Assembly (NCBI RefSeq): GCF_047496725.1
Contig: NC_132972.1
Coordinates: 7,060,001-7,124,000, forward strand
DNA: 64,000 bases
Direction of reading: 5' to 3'
DNA from: Anoplolepis gracilipes
Lineage: Eukaryota; Arthropoda; Insecta; Hymenoptera; Formicidae
Shown: positions 13,001-27,414 of the stretch, piece by piece
Layout of the letters: each line of letters opens with the position of its first letter
How positions within the stretch are numbered: position 1 is the first letter of the stretch
Position numbers and translations under genes: made by a program
Notes under the pieces: generated by a model
Database searches by the model: none
Told to the model about the DNA's origin: nothing
Seen by the model: only the letters and a program-made list of their open reading frames with translations

Positions 13001-16000
13001 AAGGCAACACGCGTGTTGGGGAGCAAGGTACTTGACAGGTGACTACCAAGGTTGTACGATGGAAGGTCGCGACACAACTTGTGAAATCGAGACGAAGTTA
13101 ATTCAGTGTGATTGTCTATTGCATCGTCTACCACAATGCACTATCGCAATATAAATCACACATCTTTAAAAAAAGAGATAGGCATGTTATAAATGTAACC
13201 TAGCATTAAAAAGTAGAGTACAAAGCTTGATGTTAATTAAAATTGATTTCAGATTAATCGAAAAACTATAACTGTAACAAAAAATATATTTTTGTATTTT
13301 AAAGATATAATATAGGTATTACTCAGGATAGTTTCGATATCAATGATAAAAGAGATATCGATAGTTTGATTAATCAATTATCAATTTGCTATAATATATA
13401 CAAATAAAATATGTGTTGGAAATATGTTTTTATCAACAAACAATGAGATTTAAAATGAGATAATTACATACGTTTATATTTATTTGGATAATTTAGCAAG
13501 AAAATATTGTAAGAAAATATTATATTTTTTTTCAATATTATTCTTTCTTAAAATAATTTTCTCGTAGAAAAAATTTTGAGTACTAGAGCTTAAGATAAGA
13601 TACCGGATACTACAAAAAAAAATACTAATCTGCATAGAGATACAATTACACGAATAATGTAAATAACGATTATTTACATTATTATTTTTTCTTGTAGATT
13701 AATCTTATTGTTTCCTGTATTTATTGATAGCTTGTCTGTAACTATACAAGAACTTAGATAACAGTTTTATAATGTGAAACAACATTTGAGACGTCGATAT
13801 ATCAGCACGTCGCATTTAAAGGGTTAATGACCGTAGAGTTTCAACGGCAGGCATGTACCAATAAAACGATCTCTATCGCATCTGGATGGTGTCTCGGAGC
13901 TTGCAGTTTTTCGCGTGATTAGAAGAGACCAGGACAACACTTTGTCCATGGCTTTTTCCGATCGTCGCGGGCGCGAAAAGTCCACCCACGCGAAAGCACA
14001 TTGACTGGGCGACGCGCGCGACGGCTGGCATCCGCTCCCGGACGAGCGATTCTCGCGAAATTAACGATAAAGGGACGGACGGATGGACAGACGGACAGAC
14101 GGACAGACCGAGATGCGTGGCGAAGGAAAAAGGAGAAAGAAAAGGATGCTCCGGGTATAGGAAAAGAAAATGAGCGCGAACGCCGGTCAGTTGGCGTTCC
14201 TACGATGTCGATGACCCTCGGAGGCGCGGGCAGTCATCTCTCTTCTTCGTCTACAGCTATTTCTCCTTCTCTCGACGCGACTGTCGCGACAACTCGCTAG
14301 AGTTCTTTTCCGCATATTAGAGACATTGCGCGGATTTCGTCGTCACTTGCTCGATTTGAAATGCCACTGCCGCCGGTCGCAGTCTTGACTTACTTAATCT
14401 CGAGCCAGCCACTTGTTGCCTTTTTCTAGAGACTACTGTCTTAACCACATATAATAAAGTATAGACAAAGAAAATTTAGTTGACATGTTAGTTAACATGT
14501 TCAATGCCGTAACGGCCACGGTTCACCGGTCTTATGATAGTGCCTTATTGATATACGCATAAAGCGCAACCGACCGTATTCGGAAAATTATATGTGTCGG
14601 AGAGTGAATTAGACGAAATAACGAATGATTGCGAAAGATTACGTTTATTTTCCGTAACGTACAATTTAAGTAGATTTTTATAAATTTAATCGGAATTCAT
14701 GCGGCGTGTAATAAAATCAGATCAGCTGACTCAGTGTTTTGGGCACCAATCAAACAGATTATACCGTCATGACGCATTATACTTTTTCAAAATTTATCTA
14801 ACGTCACGCAATGTAATCATGATTCAATATATAAGAAAAACTCTTTTTCTTTCACAATCAGTTTCACTTCTTAACATAAAACTCAGATAAGGTTAGCCAC
14901 ATTTATTTATAACGATATTTCTAAGAATTGATTTTTCAATTTTAAAGTCTTATTACACAAATTTCTTACGTAAAATATAAATAGGCTTTTCCACTATCAA
15001 GGAATCCTCTGCATAATAATTTATAAAGTAATAATCGGGAAATATTGAATTACGAAAGTTATTACGAAAGTATTATAGAGAGAGATATAATGCTGTTGTA
15101 TCGAAACCAGCCAAGCTCTCGAGGAATTTTTTTTCTTTCGATTACACCATATGGTTCAATTTTTCGATCGATGCAATCTCGAGGAAGGCCGGCCATAAAA
15201 TTCGTCTGTTGGAATGTTCGTAGAGGGTAACTGTAATCGACGAGAGAGGCGAATTACGATCCGAAAGTAGAGGACGGAGGGCGTTCGTTTTACGATCCGC
15301 ATGATAACGGTGCGAGCCAGGTAATTTCGGGGGAGGGGGGATTGCATTTTTTTTTTCGTCTCTTTCATACCTTCTTGAGAGGGTAAAAGATATGTGCGTG
15401 AATCTCCGATGTTGATGTTGTGTGCAACATACTGAAATTCCAAACCGTAAGGCGTTTTTGCGTAACTGTTCGCGACTGCGTGTTTAACGCCCGCGGCGAT
15501 GATTGATATAATTTTCGTTTTTTTATTTGATCGTTTACATAACTGCAATTTATCGCGAGCAGTTGTGTAAAGCGCAAATTTTGGTATCATGCTTGTTGCA
15601 TGCTAACTGCTTTTGTCGTGCACAATCAAACAACCTAAAATGTGCTCGATATGTTTAAATTATGGGAAGTTAAAAGTTTTATAGTAACATATGCTAAAAT
15701 TATGAAATCTTTGCAAATCATATTTGTGTTGTATTAATTAAATTATTATAGTTTACACATAGATTTAGAATTACATAATATATTGTGCATCTACTCGAGA
15801 ATATAATAGTTTTTATTATAAAATTATATATAAAACTATTGTAATTTAATTTTTATTAATTAAATTTTTTGACGAGTCTCTCGAAATTTATTTTTGATCG
15901 TCTATAAATAAAAAATTATGTTGATATTGTATATTAGTTAGATTAAATTAAATTTTGTTTTTATATTTTTACATAGAGGAAGGAAAGTATGCGCCGAAGA

Positions 16001-17182
16001 GATTCCATATAACATGTGACGATGACAACACGAGTACCGTTTTCTTTCTGGAAAAAATGATCCCGGAATCGACAACGATTTCTTGGAAATCTTGTCAGCG
16101 GCAGATTTACGAATCGCGATGCTCGCACGGCGCGATCTCATTTACATAATACGTAATTAATGGCTATGCGTTGAATGCGTGCCTCCTCCCACTCTTTCTT
16201 TCCATGTCGTAATCGCGAGAGAATTGCGTTACCGTTGCAGTTTTGAAGCGGCGATTGCTCGGTTCTAACGGCGCAATTGCGACTTTGACCGTCCATCAAA
16301 TAATCTGTTTAAAATGTTGAATCAAGAAGAATATTAATTTCTTTCTTATATTAAAACTGAGATAAGACTGAATTAATGTAGAAGCAATTTTAAAGAAAAA
16401 ATTAATTTATATATTTAAGCATTCTAAAGAATTCTAGTGAAAGTGCATAATGCCAAAGTCATTCTTTGTGCTATCTAATAATTTGACATTTAAAAACAAC
16501 TATAGACGCAAAGACAATCGAAATGTCAAGAAAGCAACGAGTATGAGATTTCTTAAAACTCAAGTCAAATGTTATGTCATATATGTGATTTATCTTTAAA
16601 TATTCAAGTTTTGAAGAAAAAAAGTGAAAAAAATATTTTTTTATTAATTTTTTTTGCATTATTTTAGTCTGATGTTATGTTCAAGTAAAATAAGTTATTT
16701 TATTCTTTGCGAATTAGATAATTTATGAAATAATAAGACCATCTTAAAATAAGGAATTATTGTTTGTCTTATTGATAAAATGGAACGATATTCCATATAA
16801 GAATAATATTATTTACATCGGTTAGGTCTCTTAAAGATCATCGCAATTTCACTTCCGGATTTTTTATTTTCCAGGGGTTTCAAGGTCAGTGTTTGCGGCC
16901 GTCAGCACATCTTCAAGCCGGTGTCAGTTCAGGCCATGTGGTAAGTCTGCATCTCTGATAAACGAAACTGGTTTAACACCAGCGTAAAAATGGAACAAAA
17001 AATGTAGCGGCACTGAAACTTTTTTATGTTTTGCGTAACGGCTATTTAATACGTACTGTACGCTTTTGATATTAAATTTATTATATGCAGAATCGCTGAT
17101 GTAAGATATAACGTTAATTTTAGTACAATTATTAGAATTTTTATTCCATTTTTTCTGCTCGTCAAATAAAATAATTTTGAAC

Positions 17183-17222
<40 letters not shown>

Positions 17223-19688
17223 TTTTAAGAAATTATTAAACTTTTGCGTAAATATTTCTGTCAGGTCGGTAATTTTTCATGTACAATTGATCAATTATTT
17301 GCTAGATGCACAAAGATGTATGATTAACATTGATATTTTCAAATGAGGAACCGAACAGCGAATCACGCAATATATAATCTTGCAGCATTCGATATCTTGT
17401 TGGTTACGCTAGGTAAGCCATGCGATTGGAAAAGAAGAATCATTGTCGCAGGTTTAACAACCGTGGCTAATAGATAATGTCGGTGTAATTACACGACGGA
17501 TGAGATCGGAGACGATTGTCGTTCGCGAAAGATGCATTGAATGAACGCAAGGAATTTCAGACATACACGCGCGAGTAGCGAAATTCTTCATACAATTATC
17601 TTTGACGATCAATATTTATTACGGAACGTCGAGAAATACGTAAAATCATTAAATGAGAGAAGAAAATCTTTTATAAAATTATAAAAGAATTTGTCAGTAA
17701 AAAGATAATAATCTTTTCAGAAAACTCTGTAATTATATATTCTCAGGAAAAAAAATCTGGATAAAAATACTACAGGAAAATAAATACATAAAACATGCAG
17801 ACTGTAATTGACCTTCGAGATATAATTGCTGATGAATTTTTTTCAACACATGGCTAATAATCAAGATTGTATTGAATCGAGTTTTGAATATTATGTGTCA
17901 AATCATGATTCACTTAAATTTTCTAAAAAATTGTCTGTATCTAAAGTTAATTATAATATTTATTATAATATCTAATAATATTAAATATAATATTTAAATT
18001 TGTGCGATGTATGAGTGTGTGTGTGTATATATGTACATACACACGTATATACATCAAATGCAACGACAGTGAAGTCTGTGATGCATGATTCGGGGGTGGG
18101 AAGATGACGAAGATGTTATCGATGCGGAAGAGGGCTCGCGAACAGTGCGAAAAGAAAAATTAGGCGTGGGCCGTGGCTTAATTGGTCGACATCACAATTG
18201 CCCGACTGGACAGCAGGAACTTTCTTGGCCGCCCAACCTCTTCCGGTGCTGTATTTTTCAATGCAGGCGAAAACACTGCCGTCTCTTCCCACACGAATCG
18301 ATTATATTCAATTTCTCCTTTGAATGTCACTTTGATTAATCAGTAAAATCGGAAATTGTTTAATCAAATTAGATTATTACAAAAATTATATTCAGTTTTT
18401 ACTTGCGTTAAAATTGCCTTTTATATACGAGAAATTTTATAAAATTGAAGATTTTTTATAAAATAATAGAAAATGTTTTGTCCCTGTCAACTGTTATTAA
18501 TTATGAAACATTCAAAGAGAAATAAATTGCGCTATTTTTAATTATTCTAAAAAATATATACGAATATACGAAGCAATTTGGATATTAGAAAATTTACATA
18601 TATCTTCATTGCCTCATTGTTGTCAATTAATCAAAAATTTATTGAAAAATGACGAAGAATGATGAATTATGAGGATAGTTTTTTTTTAGTTTTAATAATT
18701 AGATGAACTTATTCTATAGCATAAATTGCATATCTGAATTGAATACATCGGCTAATGACTATCAGAGTAGGCGTCATCTCCTTATTCGTCGTATTCGCGT
18801 GACCTACGACTTCAAATTTGTTATTTCTGGCACTGCCGTGTGTCTTGGACGATGTGTGCCTGGATTATAAATAGGCTTGCCTCCAATCTCGTGCGCCACA
18901 TGCATTAGCGTTAACTCGTGTCGATTTTTATAAAAGCGCGATCGGCTCGACGTGCGTAGGCGCGAACACCTTTGATATCGACCGCAGTGTGAATTTTCGT
19001 AGGTGTAATCATAGATTAATTCGCAAATTGATTTACGTATATATGAGCATGTATTCGAATTTATAGATATGATACTCGTAATGATAGAAGAAATAACAGC
19101 AACGAATAGAGGTTCGAAACGCAGAGTATATAGAAAGAGGAACACAGTACTGTCAACTGGAGATATTTTATTATTATAAAAAAATATTTTAAAAAAACTT
19201 GAGAAATAATAAAGAAAAATTAATTTTTTATATTAGTTTTACTCTTTTTTTCTATCTTTATTTTTCTCAGATGTAAGACCGAGTTCTCTTAAAAATAAAA
19301 TCGTACATTTTGTGCAGATAAAGTCTCTTAAAAATAACAATTTTTTCTCTCTCTCTTTCTCTTTCTACAAGTTAATATTTAAAATGCAATTTTATTAAAA
19401 ATGATAATAATGTTCGATTATTAATTAATTTTGAATAAGAATCGAAAAGAGCGAACATATTAATTCTTAACATTTTCTACTACGCAAATTTACTTGAGGA
19501 TTTCAGATCAACCACTGCGGCGAAAACGCTTGTCTCATTGTACAATGATTACATTATGAAGATTGATTATAATTCGTAATACGTCGTAATGCGTTTTACA
19601 CTATGAGGCGAACGTCGCGACGTCGAAATCATTGTCGGTCTCCTCGTCGACGACGACGATGACGTCTCGACGTCGTCGTCGTCGTCGT

Positions 19689-19760
<72 letters not shown>

Positions 19761-20030
19761 CGTCGTCGTCATCGTCGTCGTCGTCGTCGTCGTTGTCGTC
19801 GTCGTCCTATTTTTGGAGAAGCCTCGTTGGTCTCGACCATCGCACACCGTGGTGGGGTTGCTTACGACTATGGACCATCGCCCGCGCCATTTATGGGTGC
19901 GTCGCGACGCATGGTCACTCTTTGTCGAATTTTACCACGTGCTCGTCGCGCATGGTACTAAACAAACCCCCGTCAAGATCACGTCGCTTCCGCGTGTTTT
20001 TTTTTTGCAAGAGACTATATTTTCGCGCTC

Positions 20031-20064
<34 letters not shown>

Positions 20065-21398
20065 TAAGCTCAATTTCTAAATTTGTTTTATTATTATTTT
20101 TATTAAATGACTATTATATAATGTATGCTATTTATAAGACTTTCTGGTAATATTAATATTTTAAATTTTTATAAAATCAAAGAATTAAGAGAATTATAAT
20201 ATGATAGCAATATTTACAAATGCATTAATAATGCAACATACATTTCTTTTATATTAATGTTTATATGAACGTAAATATTGAAGTATTAAAAAGAGAGAAA
20301 TAATTTTAAAATATAAATATTTCATTAGTAGACAATATGCATTTGAAATTTATAAGTAATATATATGTTATAATGTAGTAATATTTATATTATTTTATCT
20401 ATACTAATTACTTCTAATTTATCGGATATATAACAACTATAATAGATAATGTGATAAGATGCATTAATTATAAGAATCTAGTTTCAAAATTTACGAGTCC
20501 AATTATATCTCAACATTACAGAATGTTAGAAGATTCATTGTTGCTCTATAATTTCTTTTATTAAGTATGAGATGACATATATATAAAAGTTATACCGCGA
20601 TCTCTTGGCTTCCGTTTGCTCGTGTGGGTGGTCGGTTTCGTAGACGCGACCTACATATGTAATTGCGAACGAATGCACTTACCTCACTTTAACTTCAAAG
20701 CTTTTTCGTTACAGACGACACGTTCACCTCCTCCCCAATTCTAAAAGTCGTTTCTCGGTGTCAAGTGTGAAATATAGACGCGCTTGGTTCAACAGTCTCG
20801 CTATCTTCTTTGCTAGATGACGTGAATACGCACACAGTACATAGAAGTGCTGACGTTCGTTCTCTGAAAGTTATTTTTCGTTTTATTTTTATCGTTAAAG
20901 GGTATTCTCAACGAACTTGCTTGTGACGGAACGATGCGAACGCAAATTTTTTATTGAGATTTTATCAATCTGAAGTCCTGTCGAATAAACTGCTATTGCT
21001 GTCGCTCTTTGTGCGATACCTTGACACAGAATTTCCGAACTATCGGTCACCGCGACAGATTACGAACGTTCTGTGTATCAATTGGTACTTGATACGAGTT
21101 ATTAACTAGGATGTATATATTTGATAGGAGGTTTTTTTTATCTGTAACTAGGTAAATTAATTCACTCAATGTTAATAAGTAAATTTTATATCGCATAGAG
21201 ATCACATTTTTTCTTTTTGCAAAGTACAATTATGCGTAATACTAAATTTCATATGTTATGAATTAAAGAAATAAATTTTTTAATATGCTGGAAATATCAA
21301 AGAAAGATTTAAAAAAATTGTTTCTTGAACAATTATATATTTGAAATTATATGTAAAGTACACATATATTTTTTTATTAGATAAAAATTATCTTATTT

Positions 21399-21451
<53 letters not shown>

Positions 21452-24400
21452 CGGACGACGATCTGTGATCTAGTTTTTGTTCTGATCGATGCAAAACATA
21501 TCAGATAAAACTGGTTTTCAGGTCGTAGCGATCTGGTGAATGCCAGCAATAAGTTTTCTCAATCGTACAAATATTTTCCGCGTTAGGATTCTTCTAATGC
21601 TCGACTTCAATTAGCGCCGATTTATAGATAAAAGTAAGTTCGCGAATGCTCCTTTTTTTTTTTTTTTAAATTCACACTAACTCATTAGTCAGCGAGGTGA
21701 AGTGAAAATGCGATTAAGAAATCTAAACGAAGACGTGATCTTTTATAGCTCCGACAGGAAGCCTTCTCGCATCATCGGGAATCAATGAACTTAGAGTGGA
21801 CAGCCGGTCGGAACCGGTTTCCGGCCGGATGACGAACATGAGAACTCGAAATGACACCTCGCTCTATGATGAGGCTGCCGGCACTCGTATGGTGTTTTCA
21901 TCGTCGATGAAATCGCTGCTACGCCACAATAATCTCGCGAACATGTGTCTTGAGATTTTTTTAAAGGAATTAGATTGTTTATTTAATATATATTTTTGCG
22001 TTATAATAATTTTTTAAATAATATCTAATGAATATGGAAATTAATATTTAAAATAATATCGCTAAAATTTAAATTAAAAATATAAGCAAGAAACTCACAT
22101 TGCAGAACAAACTAGTCTACTATTCATTGTATATCATTTTGATGACTAATAAATTTTCGCCTATTACGTAATATTTTTTTAAATATATTAAACTTTACGT
22201 ATATTATACGAGAGAAGAATTAAAATATTTAATTAGTATCTCTAATCTTTAATAATCTTAATATAATTTATTTTAATTCAGCCATATTTCTATTTAAATA
22301 ATTATTGCCAAATGAAAATTTTTAATAGGATTCGTATGAATAAACAAAGTGTTAAATGTTCAAATCATAAGTTCTTATTGAAACAAAGTCGATAACAAGT
22401 TACAGCTCTTATCGCCGTGCGACGTCGACACGCATGAATGATCCCGCTACTACGATCTCTCAAATGCGTTTCCTCATGATCGCCGATCTAAGAGACACTG
22501 GCTCGAGAGATGCCGTCAATTAACCGGTAAGATTAACCGATGAGATTAACCGGTCGATGGCCGGTTCGACTTGTTGCTTCTTGTTTTATATTTCGTGCGG
22601 AGGTTGTCGACTCCGATTCGTGCGTTTTCACTTTTTGTCAGAGAAACCACCGCGCCGATTTCAGCGTAAAGTCGCTTTCACGTCCTCCGATACCGACGCG
22701 ATTTATCGCTGTCGGAATAGTCACAGCGATATCCGTTACGTTTCTTGAGTCTGGAAAAGTGATACCATTTTGTTCAAGTACAAAGCACCAAGGTGTGCTT
22801 TTCAGATATATGATATGAAAGTGAAACATATGTGAATATTCTCTCTTGAAGAAAATTACATGAAAATATTCGTCTTACTTTCCATATTTGTTTGCAAATC
22901 AAATTAACCCTTACTCCGTATTGTTATTTTTGGCACCTTCTAACTGTACTACAGGTGGGTCAGCGTATTTTCGATAAGTTTATTAATATGTAAAAGTGTT
23001 TTAAAAAATCTGAGAAAATGTATATGCCTTCTTTGAACATTCTAAATAAAGACTAAAATAATAAATTTGAAAAATAATTTACTTAAATATATTATTTTAT
23101 GATTATTTGTTTTCGAGAAATTGACGTTGTTAGAAAAATCACAGACAAAAATGATCCATCAGTACGGAATAAGGGTTAATATATATATATTAGCATGTCC
23201 CAATTTAACTAAAATGTCATTGATTATCATTCACCCTACTGATTGATTGATGTGAGATTTTTGATATAAAATAAATTGATTTGATAGTTGTTCGACACAG
23301 GGAGATTTCTTATTCACTTTTACTTTATACATTGTTCCGTTCTATTTGAAATAACGCACAGGATTAAGCCGCATAAATTTCGTTATCGCAATCGTTGTTG
23401 CTCACTTTGCGTCATAGTTCAGTGCAGACCGCACGTATGCACGCACGCTTGCACATTCGCTTACAAGGCCGTGATATATAGTGTTTAATAGAATTCGTGT
23501 GTTTGTTATAGACGCAGACGTACGAGCGATAACTCCATTCTCTCATCTGCGCCGCATTGACGGCCGTGTTTCCCAGATAACTAAAGCGAACTCGAGTTTC
23601 CTACATTATCTTATCTGTCTTATGTTCCTTTGGTTTCGTTATCGCATCTCGAGGTCTGGCTACCTACCCAGAATATAATACAAGCAGAATAGTATCAAAT
23701 TTTTACGATGTTTTAGAACAAAATATTAAGAAGAGATAACATTAGGCTGTTGATTGATGTCGATCTCGATGTTTTTTCACGCCGACTCGGGTTTAAAACG
23801 AGAAATCTATCTTTTCATACATTAATTGCGAATTACCCTGTATATATCAGTAGCATCTTTCTCACGTTCAATCGTTGGCGCGATAGCTTTTCAAGCAACT
23901 ATTTCGAACTTTCGCCATCTACCCGAGTCTCGACTCGGGTCTATTGTGCCGTTCCCTTGTTTTCCCCTGTCATATCGAATTTCCTTCGCAGGGGCGTGTT
24001 GGGGAGATAACTTTCTGAATTGGGAGAAGAGAACGTCAGAACGATAGAAGTGGGTGATAACACTTTCTCTTGGTAGCGTCTCTTTCATTGCGTAACCGTG
24101 ATAACATGGCGCATGGGTTGATATTGACGTCACGAAACCACGATCGATTCGAATGTCATATGTGTGTAACGCCTATTGTCTGTGTCTTTCCGGCCCTTTT
24201 CTAGTTCGCTATTTTCTCTTTTTTTTTTTACTTGTCTGTTAGCATTGTATGTAAAAAGAAATATTATAGTACCTATAATTTAAACGTGTGTGTTAAAATA
24301 GGAATATTTAATTTGATACGAGATTAGCATAAAAAATTAAGTAATTTACATAAAATTAAATTACTTATATAACATTATGTGAAACAATCCTTGCAATTAA

Positions 24401-27351
24401 AAATGTTGTCATCTCTACAGATAAATTTTGATAATTTCGATAATTTTATAAAATACAAGTTCACATTCTTATATTATATTATATTGAAGAACAGCTCGAT
24501 AATTGTTTTTTATATAAGGATAATAATAAACAGGTGTGCACACTACAAAAGGCGGAATTGAAAAGTTTTAATTAACGTGTTATTATTATTCTTCTAATAC
24601 AATGATTTTTTTAAGTCTTTAACTTTTATTTACTTCAGTTGTCATTCGCTACGGCAGTATATTTTCATGAGAGTAATTTATACACCTTCAAATTTTAAGC
24701 CACTTACACCTTTTTCTTTTCTTTCTTCGCCGATTCCCTTTCGTATCGGATTTTGTATAACAAACGACGACAAAGGATCGTTAGAGAGTGGGATTAGTTC
24801 CAGTTGGAAAGCTGACCGTTATCCCATTATACTAGTAGCCTTCGTGCCTGTCCGAAGGTAGAAAATATGTCACCATACATCCTTCACTGAGTTGCCTCTA
24901 GTACCAGATCTAGCTCGGGAAAGCTTAGCCGCGAGCAGCTGTTTTGTATACCTCTTATCTTTTTAATCTCTTTTCGAAATTGCCCTATTAAACTAACATA
25001 TTCAACATCAGCGGAAATTAATATATTTTTCGATCATTTATACATATATATATATAAATAAATGACCGGACGTTTACTTATATCTGTGTGCGTATAATTA
25101 CAATTTCCTTGCTTTTAGAATTTGTAGCAAATACCCTTGCGATCCTTCCGGAATAATAAAGTTTCACGAAGAAATCTCGCAAGATTATGGGGGTTTTAAT
25201 AGGTTAATGGGTATATCTATGCTATTTATTCGCAGTTTTCGCTTTATGAGCGAGATAAATCTCAGAGGATTTCTCATCCATAGTTGCGCATGATGGAAAC
25301 TAAAAGTGCAACGCGCGATTCGGCCGCTGCTCCATTTAATTGTTTTTCACGGTCCGATGCATAGGATCCGGCTGTAGGAGACTGTATGCCGAGTGTCGGT
25401 GGAAAGAAAGAGAGGTAGAGAGAGATCCCTATCGACGACTGGCAGACCGCTGGTTAACGCCTTTACCGAGGTGGCACCCGTTGATGTCACCGCCAGCCGT
25501 TCTCGCTCCCGTGCACGAGCGTGCAGCATAATCGTTTCCATTCCTTTCACTGTTGTCGCCGCTACCCGGGGAACAGGTTGTCGGGGAGACGCGACGAGCT
25601 TGTATATATTTTTGCTTACCTCGCGATAGAAAGATCGAAGAGAATGGTGGATCATACTATCGATAGATTTATATCGGTCAGAATTAAATTAATATATGTA
25701 CCTTTTCTCGCACGTAATAAGCAGACACGGTGCTTTTTTATAATCATGATACATTTTAAACGCTTATCTTATACGATAAAGAGGAAAGTCAATGAAGAAC
25801 TTGTAAATATATAATTAATATTTTCAAAGAGAAATCGTAAGTAGAATTTATTTATTAAATATGTATCATTTAAATGCGATTAAAGATAAATATATCAAGA
25901 TGTATAAATATATATTTTAGACACGCGAATATTAAGAACGGAATGCAAATGAGATATTCGGATATTTTTTCGGGTTTCTTGCGATTATTATTTAGTTTCT
26001 AAAAATGTTATTAAATTCAGGAGCATTGAACGTCTATGTTTGAAAGAAATAGATATACAAGAGAATGTCAGGAACATATACATTTAAATTGGAGTATTAT
26101 AAAGGTATATTTTCAGGTCTCTTCGGAATCATTCGAAATGTTCCTCGACAATCAGTATACGATGCAAGAAGTCTTTTCCAATTAATATCATTTTTGCTTT
26201 TTCGATTAATATATGCATCATTTTTAATCATTCGCCTTTCAGTCATTTTTTCATTGAATTATAAAATATTTTTCTTTCCGAATCAACAAACAAATTTCAT
26301 TTTATATTAACTTGAATCACATATGCTGAGTCTGAAAGCGTGAAAAATCCTTACGATTTATCAGTTTTTTATTGTAGATATTTTTAAAGAATATTGAGGT
26401 TTATCACAAATACTCGTACTTTTCTCAAAAGTATTTTATCAGCATCTTTTGATAGATCGTGGAAACTAGTGAATTATTCTGACAGTGATAATATATCGCA
26501 AGAGAAATTAGCGCGCGCGGGGATAAAAATATACATCAGTAACTACATTACTTATCTGGAATCGCAGCCACGTTAACCTGTATTGATTTTGATCGCTGAT
26601 CGTTGCCGATTCGCTTTCCAATTCCGAACGCTATCCGGCTCGTAGGTTGGTTGTGGTGCTCGATATATTCCTGAATATATAACGCCTTATTTGTTGGAGA
26701 TAATCGTAATCTCACCTTCAAGCGAGATTTGCACACCCGTTTTTCGTCGTAAATAGTGCAAACCGAAATGGATTTGCTCTCGTCGATAACTTTCGCGATA
26801 GCCCTGTAGAGATCTCGGAGAAGAGATCAGAGGATGGCTACACACAAAGATTTCCGCAAGGATTGTTCCACTTTTGCGCGATGGCCGTAAAGATCCATCT
26901 TTGAACCATCTTAACCGCAAAATAAGAATAATAAGTCCGTAACAGAAGTCGAGCGAATAAACGTCTTCTCTTTATGACACTTTCTTCGTTCCGGATGCAG
27001 ATAATGCCGTTCTCGAAACGCTTTACGACGCAGTTATTCTGGAGGATATTTCTATGAACTTTAAGAATGGTCGTCAGGGTGATATTGGCAGTTACTTAAC
27101 ATTTTTTTTTTTTTTTTTTTTTATACAAAATGCCCAGAATTATTTTATATTTTTAAATCGACTTTAATCGAGTTAGTTTTTCTTTTCGATGAAAAGATGT
27201 GATTTTATAATTTTTAACTAACTGTAAATGACTGAAAGCGACTAGATCTTGAAAAATTGTTTTGAAAATGGAAATAATACTTTAATGATTAAAGGTGCAT
27301 GCAAGAGTAAAAAAATATTTTAACTTTTTCTAAATTAATTAATTCTATGTG

Positions 27352-27414
<63 letters not shown>

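Larger units (their letters stand above)
10017..16874 (+). other. ssh: ssh intron (6.9 kb) with diverged repeats and a GC-rich island
   Basis: It runs from gtaagt to ttttccag. It contains an old tandem duplication at about 10862-11460, a CT-rich tract near 12840-12875, a small hairpin at 13653-13683 and a GC-rich island at about 13900-14430 with GACA-type repeats. A 144-codon open frame on the - strand at 15156-15590 has no recognisable domain and I do not call it a gene. Confidence 0.75.

Noticed and set aside
14001..14300. 99-codon open frame (Arg/Lys/Thr-rich) on the + strand
   Set aside because: Its composition follows the GACA repeat and CG island. No homology was recognised and no clear donor follows. 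A first exon is possible but unsupported.
15156..15590. 144-codon open frame on the - strand in an ssh intron
   Set aside because: It has no recognisable domain, signal or low-complexity theme, and overlapping frames are also open. It is within chance expectation for a 64-kb window, so no gene is called.
19629..20080. Poly-Ser, poly-Arg and poly-Thr open frames on both strands
   Set aside because: They are translations of the (CGT)n tract.
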